Origin: Streptomyces sp. MMBL 11-1 | GTDB lineage: Bacteria; Actinomycetota; Actinomycetes; Streptomycetales; Streptomycetaceae | DNA length: 64,000 nucleotides | Reading direction: 5' to 3' | Assembly (NCBI RefSeq): GCF_028622875.1 | Contig: NZ_CP117709.1 | Span: 1,240,001-1,304,000, forward strand | Shown here: one piece after another, positions 10,137-18,611 of the stretch | How positions within the stretch are numbered: position 1 is the first letter of the stretch | How the letters are laid out: the number at the start of each line of letters is the position of its first letter | Notes under the pieces: generated by a model | Told to the model about the DNA's origin: nothing | Database searches by the model: none | Seen by the model: the letters and a program-made list of their open reading frames with translations, nothing else | Program-made: the position numbers and the translations under genes

Positions 10137-10218
10137 GCACCGCGTGACGCTTCAGCCCCACCCGTACGCGATGCGCACCGCGTGACGCTTCAGGCCCCGT
10201 ACGCGACGCGCACCGCGT
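10137..10218. repeat. Tandem duplication of the 3' end of the GntR gene
   Basis: A 19-base block (GCACCGCGTGACGCTTCAG) occurs at 10137-10155 and 10175-10193, period 38, with a partial third copy from 10210 inside the gene. On the minus strand the extra copy re-encodes AVRIAYG plus a stop, echoing the GntR terminus AVRVAYGA. Confidence 0.8.
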
Positions 10219-10564
10219 CCTCGGCCAGCGAGAGGGCCTGCTGCCGGGTGAGGCCGAGCCGCTCGGCGGTCTCGGCGTACACCCGCGCGGCGGTCGCGGC
10301 CCGCTGCCCGGCAGCTCCCCCGGCGGCCGCGACGAAGGTTCCGTTGCGCCCCCGGGTCTCGATCACCCCGTCCGCCTCCAGGGCCCGGTAGGCCTTGGCG
10401 ACGGTGTTGGCGGCGAGGCCCAGCTCCTCGGCGAAGCCGCGTACGGTCGGGAGCCGGTGGCCGACGGGCAGCGCGCCGGAACGGGCCAGTTCGGAGAGCT
10501 GGGTGCGCAGTTGCTCGTACGGCGCGATGCCGGAGTCCGGGTCGAGGACGATCTTGTCAGTCAC
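10190..10564 (-). CDS. Short GntR (YtrA-type) transcriptional regulator
   Basis: A 124-residue regulator with only a GntR winged helix (GIAPYEQLRTQLSELARSG, LPTVRGFAEELGLAANTVAK, AYRALEADGVIETRGRNGTF) and a ~40-residue helical tail, the compact YtrA-like architecture. The start is GTG at 10564, preceded by GGGGGAG. It is divergent from a GNAT acetyltransferase 70 bases away, so the shared gap may hold its operator. YtrA-type regulators often control ABC transporters, but none is nearby. Confidence 0.88.
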   Translation of the reverse strand: MTDKIVLDPDSGIAPYEQLRTQLSELARSGALPVGHRLPTVRGFAEELGLAANTVAKAYRALEADGVIETRGRNGTFVAAAGGAAGQRAATAARVYAETAERLGLTRQQALSLAEDAVRVAYGA

Positions 10565-10634
10565 GGGCCGATTCTCCCCCACCGGCGGAAAAAGGGGAGG
10601 CGTTCGGAGCGCGGCTGCGCATACGGTCCACCGC

Positions 10635-11552
10635 ATGACTGTGATCGTGCGCGATTTCCGGCCGTCCGACGCTCAGGCGTGGACCGAGGCCCGCCGGGCC
10701 TCCGTCCCCTGGATGGTGGCCACCCCCGAACAGGTCGTCCACGACCTGGCCCACGCCCATCCGGACCGGCACTACCGCCTGCTGGTCGCCGAGGAGGACG
10801 GCGAGATCATCGCCACGGCGCAGGCGGGCATCGCCCACGAGAGCCCCGAGCCGGGGCAGGGGTACTTCACGCCGCAGACGCTGCCCGGCCGCACCAACCG
10901 GGGTGCGGGATCGCTGCTGCTGCGCACGGCGGAGGAGCACCTGGCCGAGGCCGGGGCCACGGTCCTGTACGCGTGGGTCCTGGACAACCCGGAGAGCCTG
11001 GAGTTCGCCCGTAAGCGGGGGTACCGGCCCAGCCGCTCCGCGCACTTCCAGCACCTGGACCTCGCGGGCGGCACCCTGCCGCCCCGCCAGGAGCTCCCGC
11101 CCGGCGTCGAGCTGCGTCCCGGCTCCGACTTCGCCGACGACCCCCGGCCGCTGTTCGAGGCGGACGCCCAGGTGACGGCCGACGAGCCGGGCGACATCAC
11201 CTCCGAGCTGGACGACTACGAGGACTGGCTGACGACCGTCTGGCACCACCCGGCCTTCGACCAGGGGCTCACCTCGGTGGCGCTGGTGGACGGGAAGGTG
11301 GCGGCGTTCAGCGCGGCCACCACCGACGGCGTACGGACGTATCTGAGCGCCATGACCGGCACGCTGCGGGACTTCCGGGGGCGGGGCCTGGCGAAGCTGG
11401 CGAAGAACGACTCGCTGCACCGGGCGCGGGCGGCCGGGTACACGGACGCCTACACCTCCAACGACACCGGCAACGGCCCGATGCTGGCCGTCAACCAGTG
11501 GTTCGGCTACACGGTCTGCGCGACCGAGGTCCGCCATGTCCGCACCCTCTGA
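10635..11552 (+). CDS. GNAT-family N-acetyltransferase (two-lobed)
   Basis: A 305-residue protein with two GNAT-like halves. The N-terminal half begins VRDFRPSDAQAWTEARR and has an acetyl-CoA loop-like region (GRTNRGAGSLLLRTAEEHL). The C-terminal half contains the clearer motif A (LRDFRGRGLAKLAKNDSLHR) and ends with the typical beta-strand segment TSNDTGNGPMLAVNQWFGYT. The acceptor is unknown. Its last 17 bases overlap the next gene, suggesting translational coupling with the DUF402 protein. Confidence 0.88.
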   Translation: MTVIVRDFRPSDAQAWTEARRASVPWMVATPEQVVHDLAHAHPDRHYRLLVAEEDGEIIATAQAGIAHESPEPGQGYFTPQTLPGRTNRGAGSLLLRTAEEHLAEAGATVLYAWVLDNPESLEFARKRGYRPSRSAHFQHLDLAGGTLPPRQELPPGVELRPGSDFADDPRPLFEADAQVTADEPGDITSELDDYEDWLTTVWHHPAFDQGLTSVALVDGKVAAFSAATTDGVRTYLSAMTGTLRDFRGRGLAKLAKNDSLHRARAAGYTDAYTSNDTGNGPMLAVNQWFGYTVCATEVRHVRTL

Positions 11553-12045
11553 GCCCCGCGCGGACCGGACGCGGGGTCTGGTCGTCGCCCTGTCCAAGGC
11601 CGGCCGCACCAAGATCAGGTATCCGGCGGAGCTGGTCCGGGACGACGGCGTCCGCGTCACCGTCCGGGCGCCGTGGGCCGCGCCCGGGGTGCGGGACTTC
11701 GGCTTCGTCCGGTTCGAGCCGGGGGACGTCCTCACCGAGCACTACTGGCGGGACCGGTGGTTCGCGGTGAAGGAGGTCCGCGCCGGCGACGGCGGGCTCA
11801 AGGGCTGGTACTGCGACATCACCAGGCCCGCCGTGCTCGTGGACGGGGTGCTGGCGGTCGAGGACCTGGACCTGGACCTGTGGGTCTCGGCGGACGGCGC
11901 GACGGTCCTGCGGCTGGACGAGGACGAGTTCGCCGAGAGCGGCCTGGCCGGGCTCGATCCGGCGGCGGCCGGGGCGGCGGTCCGGGCCCTGGACGAGCTG
12001 GAGCGCCTGGCCCGGACCGAAGGGCTGACCGGCCTGCTCGGCTGA
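11536..12045 (+). CDS. DUF402-family protein
   Basis: A 169-residue cytoplasmic protein overlapping the acetyltransferase gene by 17 bases. It carries the DUF402 pattern (LTEHYWRDRWFAVKEV, GLKGWYCDITRPAVL, VDGVLAVEDLDLDLWV, DEDEFAESGL). Some DUF402/FomD-like proteins hydrolyse nucleotides or nucleotidylated phosphonates with bound metal ions; whether this one does is unknown. Coupled expression with the GNAT enzyme is likely. Confidence 0.82.
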   Translation: MSAPSEPRADRTRGLVVALSKAGRTKIRYPAELVRDDGVRVTVRAPWAAPGVRDFGFVRFEPGDVLTEHYWRDRWFAVKEVRAGDGGLKGWYCDITRPAVLVDGVLAVEDLDLDLWVSADGATVLRLDEDEFAESGLAGLDPAAAGAAVRALDELERLARTEGLTGLLG

Positions 12046-12072
12046 ACACCCCGTCAGGCGCGGGGGCGGGGC

Positions 12073-12163
12073 CCGGACGGACCGCCGGACGGGCGTACGG
12101 ACCGCCGGGCGCGGCTTTCGTACGGACCGCCGGACGCGGCTGTCGTACGGACCGCCGGGCCGC
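12073..12163. repeat. 25-base tandem repeat after the fusion gene
   Basis: CGTACGGACCGCCGG recurs at 12094, 12119 and 12144 (25-base period), with a degenerate copy from 12073. It lies directly after the stop codon of the minus-strand fusion gene and fills the 118-base gap to the DUF402 gene. Confidence 0.8.
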
Positions 12164-13657
12164 TCAGGGGCGGGGCCGGGACTCGGCGACGAGTTCCACC
12201 TCGTACCCCGCCGGGTCCTCCAGGTAGGCGGCGTGATGCCCCTCGCCGCCCGCGTACGGATGGCGGTCGGGGAACAGCGGCCGCCAGCCGTACGCCGGTG
12301 CCTCGGCCGTCAGGGCGTCGAGGGCGGCCCGGTCCGCGACGTGGAACGCCAGGTGGTTGAGGCCGGGGCGGCGGCGGTCGTGGCCGCTGGCGGCCAGGTC
12401 GGGAGACTGCTCCAGCACGATGTACGTGTCTCCGCGCCGCCAACTGCGGCCGTGGGTCCAGCGCTGGTAGGGGACGTGGCCGAGCCGGCCCAGCAGCCAG
12501 TCCCAGCCGCGCTCCGCCTCCGCCAGGTCCGCCACCCACAACTCGATGTGGTGCACCCGCCCGGTGGTCTGCTCGGCGGCGGGCAGCGGGACGGCACGGC
12601 CGGGGCCACCGGGAACGTACGCCACCGGCTCCCCGTCCCGGTGCCAGTGGATCATGAAGTGCTCGCCCGCCCGGTATCCGTCCAGGCCCGCACGGCAGTA
12701 CGCGACCATGTCGTCCGGCAGGGCGGCCAGCGGGAACCAGTCCAGCTCGGAGCACTTCTCCGGCTCCGCGTTGCGCGGCGGGCGGCCCGGGTCGTACTCC
12801 GCGACGAAGAACCAGCCCATGCGCGCCCCGCCGCCGGGGCCCCGGTGCTGCATCACGAGGGCCACCCGCAGCTCCTCGGGCTCCAGAGCGAGGCCGATCT
12901 CCTCGGCGGCCTCCCGGATCATCGCCTCGCGGACGTCCTCGCCGTCCTCCGCGTGGCCGGAGGGCGCGTGGAGCAGCCCGTCCGCATAGCCGGTGCCGGA
13001 ACGGCGGGCCAGCAGGACGTCCGGGCCCCGGCGCAGGATCAGGTGGACGTCGACGACCTCGGTGTGCCGGTGGGGCGGCATCGCGCGGGCGACCAGCGCA
13101 TAGCGCTCGTCGTCGACCTCCTTGCCCCACAGCCGGGGGTCGGGGGCCAGGTCCTCGTGGTGGACGCGCTCGGTGTGCGCGGAGAGCAGGGCGGTGAGCG
13201 CGGTGGCGGACAGACCGGCGCCGCCCCACACCCCTTCGACGAGAACGAGCCGCCCGCCCGGCTTCAGCAGGCCGAACCAGTGTTCCAGGGCCGCCGCCGG
13301 GTCGGGCAGCAGCCGGACGACGTGCCGGGCCATGATGACGTCGAACGCCCGCTCCCCGACCGGGGGCCGGGCGGCGTCCCCGACGAGGACCTCCGCACCG
13401 GTCCCGACGAGCTTGGCACGGGCCCGCTCGGCCATGCGGGGCGAGCGGTCGACGGCGGTGACGCGGTGACCCTGGCCCGCGGCGAGCAGGGAGAGGCTGC
13501 CGGTGCCGCACCCCAGGTCCAGCACGTCGGCGCGGGTGCCGGGCAGCCAGCCCTCCAGCCGCCCGGCCCAGGCGTCGCGCACCACCGGGTCGAGGAGCCC
13601 GTGGCCGGGCTCCTCGTCGAAGGATCCGGCGGCCGCGTCCCAGTCGATCGTGGTCAT
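12164..13657 (-). CDS. Triple-domain fusion: SAM methyltransferase, Nudix hydrolase, glyoxalase/VOC domain
   Basis: A 497-residue protein with three enzyme-type domains. Residues ~1-180 are a class I methyltransferase with SAM motif VLDLGCGTGSL (45-55) and LLKPGGRLVLVEG. Residues ~199-345 are a Nudix hydrolase; its Nudix box at 234-256 has the canonical G-x5-E-x7-REUxEExGU spacing. Residues ~388-497 are a vicinal-oxygen-chelate domain (HHIELWVADLAEAERGWDWL, HLAFHV, YLEDPAGYEVELV). No frameshift or internal stop breaks it, and the ATG at 13657 starts at the methyltransferase. It ends 13 bases from the tctA stop on the same strand, so it may be co-transcribed with the Tct transporter. Substrate unknown. 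Confidence 0.88.
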   Translation of the reverse strand: MTTIDWDAAAGSFDEEPGHGLLDPVVRDAWAGRLEGWLPGTRADVLDLGCGTGSLSLLAAGQGHRVTAVDRSPRMAERARAKLVGTGAEVLVGDAARPPVGERAFDVIMARHVVRLLPDPAAALEHWFGLLKPGGRLVLVEGVWGGAGLSATALTALLSAHTERVHHEDLAPDPRLWGKEVDDERYALVARAMPPHRHTEVVDVHLILRRGPDVLLARRSGTGYADGLLHAPSGHAEDGEDVREAMIREAAEEIGLALEPEELRVALVMQHRGPGGGARMGWFFVAEYDPGRPPRNAEPEKCSELDWFPLAALPDDMVAYCRAGLDGYRAGEHFMIHWHRDGEPVAYVPGGPGRAVPLPAAEQTTGRVHHIELWVADLAEAERGWDWLLGRLGHVPYQRWTHGRSWRRGDTYIVLEQSPDLAASGHDRRRPGLNHLAFHVADRAALDALTAEAPAYGWRPLFPDRHPYAGGEGHHAAYLEDPAGYEVELVAESRPRP

Positions 13658-13670
13658 GGTGCCGATACTC

Positions 13671-15200
13671 TCAGCCGCGGTCGGCCGTGCGGGACTCCTC
13701 TGCCGTCTCGCGGCCACCGCGCGGCCGTACGATCAGCCGGCCGATCAGCGGCCAGGCCACGATCAGCACCACGATCACGTAGACGGTGACGGAGAACGGG
13801 GTGTTGACCAGGCCCGTCACACTGCCGTCGCTGATCTGGAGCGCGCGGCGCAGCTGCTGTTCGGCGGCCGGGCCGAGGATCACCCCGATGACGGCGGGCA
13901 GCACCGGCAGTCCGTAGCGCCGCATACCGAACCCGATCAGCCCGATGATCAGGAGGATCACCAGGTCGAGGGATTCGCCGCCGACCGCGTACGCGCCGAC
14001 CGCGGCGAAGAAGAGGATGCCCGCGTACAGGTAGGGACGCGGGATCCGCAGGAGCTTCGCCCAGACCGGGGCGAGCGGCAGGTTGAGGGCGAGCAGCAGC
14101 ACCATGCCGACGAAGAGCGAGGCGATGAGGCCCCAGACCAGCTCCGGCTCGCGTTCGAACAGCAAGGGGCCCGGCTGGATCCCGTACTGCTGGAAGGCGG
14201 CCAGCATCACGGCGGCGACGGCGGTGGTGGGCAGCCCGAGCGTGAGCATCGAGACGAGGGTTCCGGCGGCGGAGGCGGAGGCGGCGGCCTCGGGTCCGGC
14301 GACGCCTTCGATGGCCCCCTTGCCGAACTGGTCACGGTGCTTGGAGAGCCGCTTCTCGGTGACGTAACTGAGGAAGGTGGGGATCTCCGCGCCGCCCGCC
14401 GGAATCGCCCCGAAGGGGAAACCGATGACGGGACCGCGCAGCCAGGGCTTCCAGGTGCGCTTCAGGTCGGCGCGGCCGAGCCACGGTCTGCCGACGGGAA
14501 TCGGCTTTCCGGTGGAGCGGCGCAGGTGGGCGGCGACCCAGAGCGCCTCGCCGATCGCGAAGAGCCCGACCGCGACGATGACCACGTCGACGCCGTCGGC
14601 CAGTTGGAGCGAGCCGAAGGTCAGGCGCTGCTGTCCGGTCATCTGGTCGAGGCCGACCAGCCCGATGGTGAGGCCGATGAGGAGCGAGGCGATGCCGCGG
14701 ATGCGGGAGGCGCCGAGGACGGAGGTGACGGCGATGAAGGCCAGCACCATGATGGCGAAGTAGTCGGGGGCCCCGATGCCGATGGCGAGAGAGGCGACGG
14801 TCGGGGCGAGGGCGACCAGCGCGATCGTGCCGATCATGCCGCCCGCGAAGTGGCCGATCGCGGCGGCGGCGAGCGCCTGCGCGCCGCGTCCGCCCTTCGC
14901 CATCGGGTTGCCCTCGATCGCGGCGACCACGGCCGCGCTCTCCCCGGGGGTGTTGAGGAGGATCGAGGTGGTGGAGCCGCCGAACATGGCGCCGTAGTAG
15001 ATCCCGGCGAACATGATGAACGCGCCGGTCGGGTCGAGTCCGTACGTCACGGGGAGCAGCAGCGCCACGGCCATCGCCGGGCCGATGCCGGGGAGCACCC
15101 CGATCGCGGTACCGAGCAGGACGCCGATCGCGGCCCAGAGCAGGTTCATCGGGGTGAGCGCGGTACCGAAGCCGTCGATGAGGGAGTTGAGGGAATCCAT
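13671..15200 (-). CDS. tctA: Tripartite tricarboxylate transporter, large permease TctA
   Basis: A 509-residue membrane protein with ten or more hydrophobic segments. It has the TctA signature near the N-terminus ([20 protein letters not shown] and [20 protein letters not shown]) and the second half-repeat [20 protein letters not shown]. With TctB and TctC it forms a proton- or sodium-coupled, binding-protein-dependent importer for citrate-like di- or tricarboxylates. Last of the tctC-tctB-tctA operon; only 3 bases separate it from tctB. Confidence 0.96.
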   Translation of the reverse strand: MDSLNSLIDGFGTALTPMNLLWAAIGVLLGTAIGVLPGIGPAMAVALLLPVTYGLDPTGAFIMFAGIYYGAMFGGSTTSILLNTPGESAAVVAAIEGNPMAKGGRGAQALAAAAIGHFAGGMIGTIALVALAPTVASLAIGIGAPDYFAIMVLAFIAVTSVLGASRIRGIASLLIGLTIGLVGLDQMTGQQRLTFGSLQLADGVDVVIVAVGLFAIGEALWVAAHLRRSTGKPIPVGRPWLGRADLKRTWKPWLRGPVIGFPFGAIPAGGAEIPTFLSYVTEKRLSKHRDQFGKGAIEGVAGPEAAASASAAGTLVSMLTLGLPTTAVAAVMLAAFQQYGIQPGPLLFEREPELVWGLIASLFVGMVLLLALNLPLAPVWAKLLRIPRPYLYAGILFFAAVGAYAVGGESLDLVILLIIGLIGFGMRRYGLPVLPAVIGVILGPAAEQQLRRALQISDGSVTGLVNTPFSVTVYVIVVLIVAWPLIGRLIVRPRGGRETAEESRTADRG

Positions 15201-15203
15201 CGG

Positions 15204-15773
15204 TCAGAGCACCCCCATCAGCGGGCCGCCCGGAAGGGGGACACCGAGCAGGTTGTCGAAGACGAAATAGGTGGCCAGGGAGATGCCGGCCGCGATGAGC
15301 GGATCCCGGCCGTGGTGCCGGCTGCCCAGCGCGTAGGCGGAGCCCCAGAAGAGCAGCGCCCCGGCGATCGGGAAGCCCAGCGGGTCGATCAGGACGGCGG
15401 TGCCGAGGAAGACGCCGGTGAGCAGGAGCACGGTGCGCCAGTCGGCCGGTTCGTCGAGGTCGACGTCCTCGCCGCCCTCCGCCTCTCCGCGTCCGCCGCG
15501 CAGGACGTCGCCGGCGAGCAGGACCGAGATGAGGAGGAACAGACCGCCGATGACGAAGGGGACCGTTCGGGGGCCGACGGGGCCGCGCTGGGCGATGTCG
15601 ACGCTCATGGTGAAGGCATCGGTCAGGACGAGGACGCCGAGCGCGAACAGCAGGACGCAGACGCCGAGTTCGGAGTGCTCGCGCAGCCAGGAGAGGGCGG
15701 TGCTCTCCTCCTGTACGGTTTCGGCGCTCGGCTGTGCTGCGGAGCCAGGGGTTTCGGTGGGATCGGTGGTCAC
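15204..15773 (-). CDS. tctB: Tripartite tricarboxylate transporter, small permease TctB
   Basis: A 189-residue protein with a ~30-residue polar N-terminus and four predicted membrane helices (GVCVLLFALGVLVLTDAF, VPFVIGGLFLLISVLLAGDV, VLLLTGVFLGTAVLIDPLG, LIAAGISLATYFVFDNLLG), the usual TctB plan. The start is GTG at 15773, overlapping the tctC stop by 4 bases (GTGA), so translation is coupled. It partners TctA in the membrane. Confidence 0.93.
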   Translation of the reverse strand: MTTDPTETPGSAAQPSAETVQEESTALSWLREHSELGVCVLLFALGVLVLTDAFTMSVDIAQRGPVGPRTVPFVIGGLFLLISVLLAGDVLRGGRGEAEGGEDVDLDEPADWRTVLLLTGVFLGTAVLIDPLGFPIAGALLFWGSAYALGSRHHGRDPLIAAGISLATYFVFDNLLGVPLPGGPLMGVL

Positions 15774-16747
15774 AGCCCCAGCTCCTTGAGGACGGTGGCG
15801 ACCCGCTGGTTCTGCTCGTCGAGGAAGTCGCCGAAGGGTTCACCGATGAGGAGGGCGTCGTCCCAGCCGTTCTTCTCCATCGACTCCTTCCACTGCTTCG
15901 AGCCGTGGACCTCGCGGATGAGGCCGGTGAGCTTGTCGCGTTCGGCCGGTGAGAGGCCGGGCGGGGCGACGACGCCGCGCCAGTTGGTGAACTCGGTGTC
16001 GAGTCCGGCTTCGCGCAGGGTGGGGGCGTCGAGGCCCGGGACCCGCTTCGGACCGGTCACGGCGAGCAGCCGCAGCTCGCCCGCCTCGATCTGGTCGCGG
16101 TACTCGCCGAGGCCGGAGACCCCGAAGCCGACCTTGTCGCCGAGGATGGAGGCGAGGAGTTCGCCGCCGCCGTCGAACGGGACGTAGTTGACCGTCCTCG
16201 GGGCGATGCCGGCCGCCTGCGCCATGAGCATCGGGGCGAGGTGGTCCGGTCCGCCCGGCGAGGAGCCGCCGCCGACCGGGACGCGGCCGGGGTCCTTCTT
16301 CCAGGCGGCGAGCAGGTCGGCGATGGTCCGGTACGGGGAGTTCTTGGAGACGACGACGATGTCCGGCTCCTCGGTGAGCCGGGCGATCGGGGTGGTGTCG
16401 GCCAGCGTGCTCGGGGACTTGTTGGTGTGGACGGCTCCGACGACGCCGAGTCCCATGGAGAGTGCGAGCTTGCCGTTGCCGTGTTCGCCCACGAGCCGGG
16501 TCAGGCCGACCGTCCCGCCGGCGCCCGGCAGATTGAACACCTCGATGTTGTGGGTGAGTCCGGCGTCCTCGGCGTTCTTGGCCAGGGTGCGCGCGGTGAT
16601 GTCGTAGCCGCCGCCCGGGGTGTTGGGGACCATGAAGCGGAGCCCGGGAATCTGGGTACCGGTGTCGGCACCGTCACCGGAGGACAGCAGAGGTGGCCCC
16701 ACCACCACCAGCAACACGGCCCCGAAGAGGGCGAGGAGAGTGCGCAT
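15770..16747 (-). CDS. tctC: Tripartite tricarboxylate transporter substrate-binding protein TctC
   Basis: A 325-residue exported binding protein of the Bug/TctC family. It has an N-terminal signal or anchor (MRTLLALFGAVLLVVVGPPL) and the family motifs FMVPNTPGGGYDITAR, LPGAGGTVGL and VPVGGGSSPGGPDHL. No lipobox cysteine is seen, so it may be tethered by an uncleaved helix or released. I chose the ATG at 16747, preceded by AAGGCGG; an upstream ATG at 16786 adds 13 residues with no signal character. It is the first gene of the operon and divergent from a response regulator that probably controls it. Confidence 0.93.
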   Translation of the reverse strand: MRTLLALFGAVLLVVVGPPLLSSGDGADTGTQIPGLRFMVPNTPGGGYDITARTLAKNAEDAGLTHNIEVFNLPGAGGTVGLTRLVGEHGNGKLALSMGLGVVGAVHTNKSPSTLADTTPIARLTEEPDIVVVSKNSPYRTIADLLAAWKKDPGRVPVGGGSSPGGPDHLAPMLMAQAAGIAPRTVNYVPFDGGGELLASILGDKVGFGVSGLGEYRDQIEAGELRLLAVTGPKRVPGLDAPTLREAGLDTEFTNWRGVVAPPGLSPAERDKLTGLIREVHGSKQWKESMEKNGWDDALLIGEPFGDFLDEQNQRVATVLKELGL

Positions 16748-16833
16748 TCGCACAGGTTCCGCCTTTCGCTGTGAAGTGGCCCACATGTTGCCTGCGCGTT
16801 AAGAAGCTGTCTCTCTTCCGGTACCAACGGACG

Positions 16834-16862
16834 TTGTGGTCATTGCGGTCGCCGCCTAGCGT
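16834..16862 (+). promoter_or_regulatory. Promoter for a probably leaderless response-regulator mRNA
   Basis: TTGTGG (16834-16839), a 17-base spacer and TAGCGT (16857-16862) lie so that transcription would begin at or next to the GTG start codon at 16869. No ribosome-binding site precedes this GTG. Confidence 0.5.
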
Positions 16863-16868
16863 GGCGGC

Positions 16869-17555
16869 GTGACAACTGTGCTGGTGGTGGACGACGACTT
16901 CATGGTCGCGAAACTGCACAGCCGCTATGTGTCCGCCATGGACGGCTTCGCGGTCGTCGGGGTGGCGCACAACGGGGCCGACGCCTTGCGGGCGGCCGAG
17001 CGGCTGCGCCCCGATCTGGTGCTGTTGGACATCTATCTGCCCGATATGGACGGGATCGGGGTCCTGCGCGCCTTGCGTGCGGCGGAGGAGCGGGACGCGT
17101 CGCGCCCGAGCGCGGACGCCCTGTTCATCACGGCGGCCCGGGACGCGGGGGTGATCCGGGCGGCGCTGCGGGCGGGGGCCCTGCACTATTTGATCAAGCC
17201 GTTCAGCCGGTCCGCGCTCCAGGAGCAGATGCGTCATGTCGCCTCGCTGCGCACCCGCCTGGACAGGCTGGGAGAGGCCCGCCAGGAGGACGTCGACCAG
17301 ATCTTCGGCACCCGCCCGCCCGGCTCGCGCGAGCTGCCGAAGGGCCTGGCCGCGCCCACGGCCGAGCTGGTGGAACGTGCCCTGCGCGACCACCCCGAGG
17401 GGCTGTCGGCGTCGGAGTGTGCCGAGGTGGGGGCGCTGTCCCGGGTGAGCGCGCGTCGCTATCTGGAGTTCTTCGCCGGAACGGGCCGGGCCGAGGTGAC
17501 CCTGCGCTACGGGGGCACGGGCCGGCCGGAGCGCCGCTACCGCTGGACGGGGTGA
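16869..17555 (+). CDS. CitB/DcuR-type response regulator
   Basis: A 228-residue protein with a receiver domain (VLVVDDDFMVAKLHSRYV, phospho-acceptor Asp in LVLLDIYLPDMDGIGVL, TAARDAGVIRAALRAGALHYLIKPF) and a C-terminal winged-helix region (LSASECAEVGALSRVSARRYLEFF) as in citrate/dicarboxylate two-component regulators. It is divergent from tctCBA, the usual arrangement when such a regulator activates the transporter. The partner sensor kinase normally adjacent is absent from this window. Translation probably begins at the 5' end of the mRNA. Confidence 0.9.
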   Translation: MTTVLVVDDDFMVAKLHSRYVSAMDGFAVVGVAHNGADALRAAERLRPDLVLLDIYLPDMDGIGVLRALRAAEERDASRPSADALFITAARDAGVIRAALRAGALHYLIKPFSRSALQEQMRHVASLRTRLDRLGEARQEDVDQIFGTRPPGSRELPKGLAAPTAELVERALRDHPEGLSASECAEVGALSRVSARRYLEFFAGTGRAEVTLRYGGTGRPERRYRWTG

Positions 17556-17763
17556 GGCGGCGGGGGCGTCGTCCGCGCACGCGGTCGGCACGGGGACCGC
17601 GGCGCCGTCCGCACGGCGGCCCTTCGGACGTGGCGCCCGACAAGTGCGGCACCGTCCGCGCGGCGGTCCCGGTCCGGCGCGGCCTCGGCCCGTCGGCCCT
17701 TCGTTCCGGCGGGGCGTGCGACGGGTGCGGGGCTGTCGACACCCACGCGCCGCACCCACCTCG

Positions 17764-17805
17764 TTGCATCACGTCGTCCGATGGCTGACAATCCTGATGT
17801 CATCA
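17764..17805 (+). promoter_or_regulatory. Candidate promoter and palindrome upstream of the htpG-linked regulator
   Basis: TTGCAT (17764-17769) and GACAAT (17787-17792) are 17 bases apart, and a TGATG-T-CATCA palindrome (17795-17805) sits where transcription would begin. GGAGGAGG precedes the ATG at 17832. Together these argue for the 17832 start over the in-frame ATG at 17781. Confidence 0.4.
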
Positions 17806-17831
17806 ATCTGCTGACGATGGAGGAGGAGTCC

Positions 17832-18482
17832 ATGAACGCGGCGGACCAGCCGTCCACGGCCGGTGACGGGGCCAACGGCCCGGCGTCCTTCATCGCCGCC
17901 GCGGCAGCCCTCGCCGCCATGGGCGACGCGCTGCGCGACGCGGAGCGCGGGACCCCCGACGCCGTGGGCCCCGGGCCCGAACAGGCACTGGCCTCCCTGA
18001 CCCTGTTGCGGCAGGTGCGTGAGCATCTCGCGGGCTGGGAGACCGGGTTGATCGAAACCGCCCGCGGCGCGGGCGCCAGCTGGGCCGACCTCGCCCGCCC
18101 GCTCGGTGTCGCCAGCCGCCAGGCCGCCGAACGCCGCTACCTGCGTGGTCGCCCCGGCGCCGCCGGAACCACCGGCGAGCAGCGTGTGGCGGCCACCCGC
18201 CGGGCCAGGGCCGCCGACCGCGCCACCGCCGACTGGGCCCGCGCCAACGCCGCCGACCTGCGTCGGCTCGCCGGGCAGATCACCGCGCTCACGCACCTCG
18301 GCCCCGCCGCGCGTTCGGCCCAGGACGCCCTGCACGCGGCTCTCGGCGCCGCCGACGCGGCCGAGCTCATCGCCCCGCTGGGCGGCATCCGCCCCTACCT
18401 CGATGCCCGCCACACCGGCCTCGCCCGATCCCTGGACTCCCTCGACGCCCGGGCGCACCACCACGCTGCCGGCGGTGACTGA
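17832..18482 (+). CDS. Putative regulator linked to htpG (HSP18-regulator-like)
   Basis: A 216-residue, Ala/Arg-rich, mostly helical protein. Its central segment LIETARGAGASWADLARPLGVASRQAAERRYL looks like a helix-turn-helix, and the rest is probably coiled or helical. I recall similar proteins beside htpG or hsp18 in Streptomyces annotated as an HSP18 transcriptional regulator, but I have no verified function. The ATG at 17832 follows a near-perfect ribosome-binding site. It lies 129 bases upstream of htpG in the same direction, so it may control or accompany the chaperone gene. Confidence 0.65.
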   Translation: MNAADQPSTAGDGANGPASFIAAAAALAAMGDALRDAERGTPDAVGPGPEQALASLTLLRQVREHLAGWETGLIETARGAGASWADLARPLGVASRQAAERRYLRGRPGAAGTTGEQRVAATRRARAADRATADWARANAADLRRLAGQITALTHLGPAARSAQDALHAALGAADAAELIAPLGGIRPYLDARHTGLARSLDSLDARAHHHAAGGD

Positions 18483-18611
18483 CTCCCACCGCCCGGAGCC
18501 ACACCGTGCGGGCAGTACCGTGCCCCACCGAACCACGCCGGTGCCCGGCAACGGCCCCTTCACCATCCCTTATCCGAGCCCCTTCATGCCGTTCCACAGA
18601 AAGAGGTCCCC

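Noticed and set aside
13503..16187. An 894-codon plus-strand open frame
   Set aside because: Antisense to tctA, tctB, tctC and the fusion gene, all of which have clear homology; composition is that of a shadow frame.
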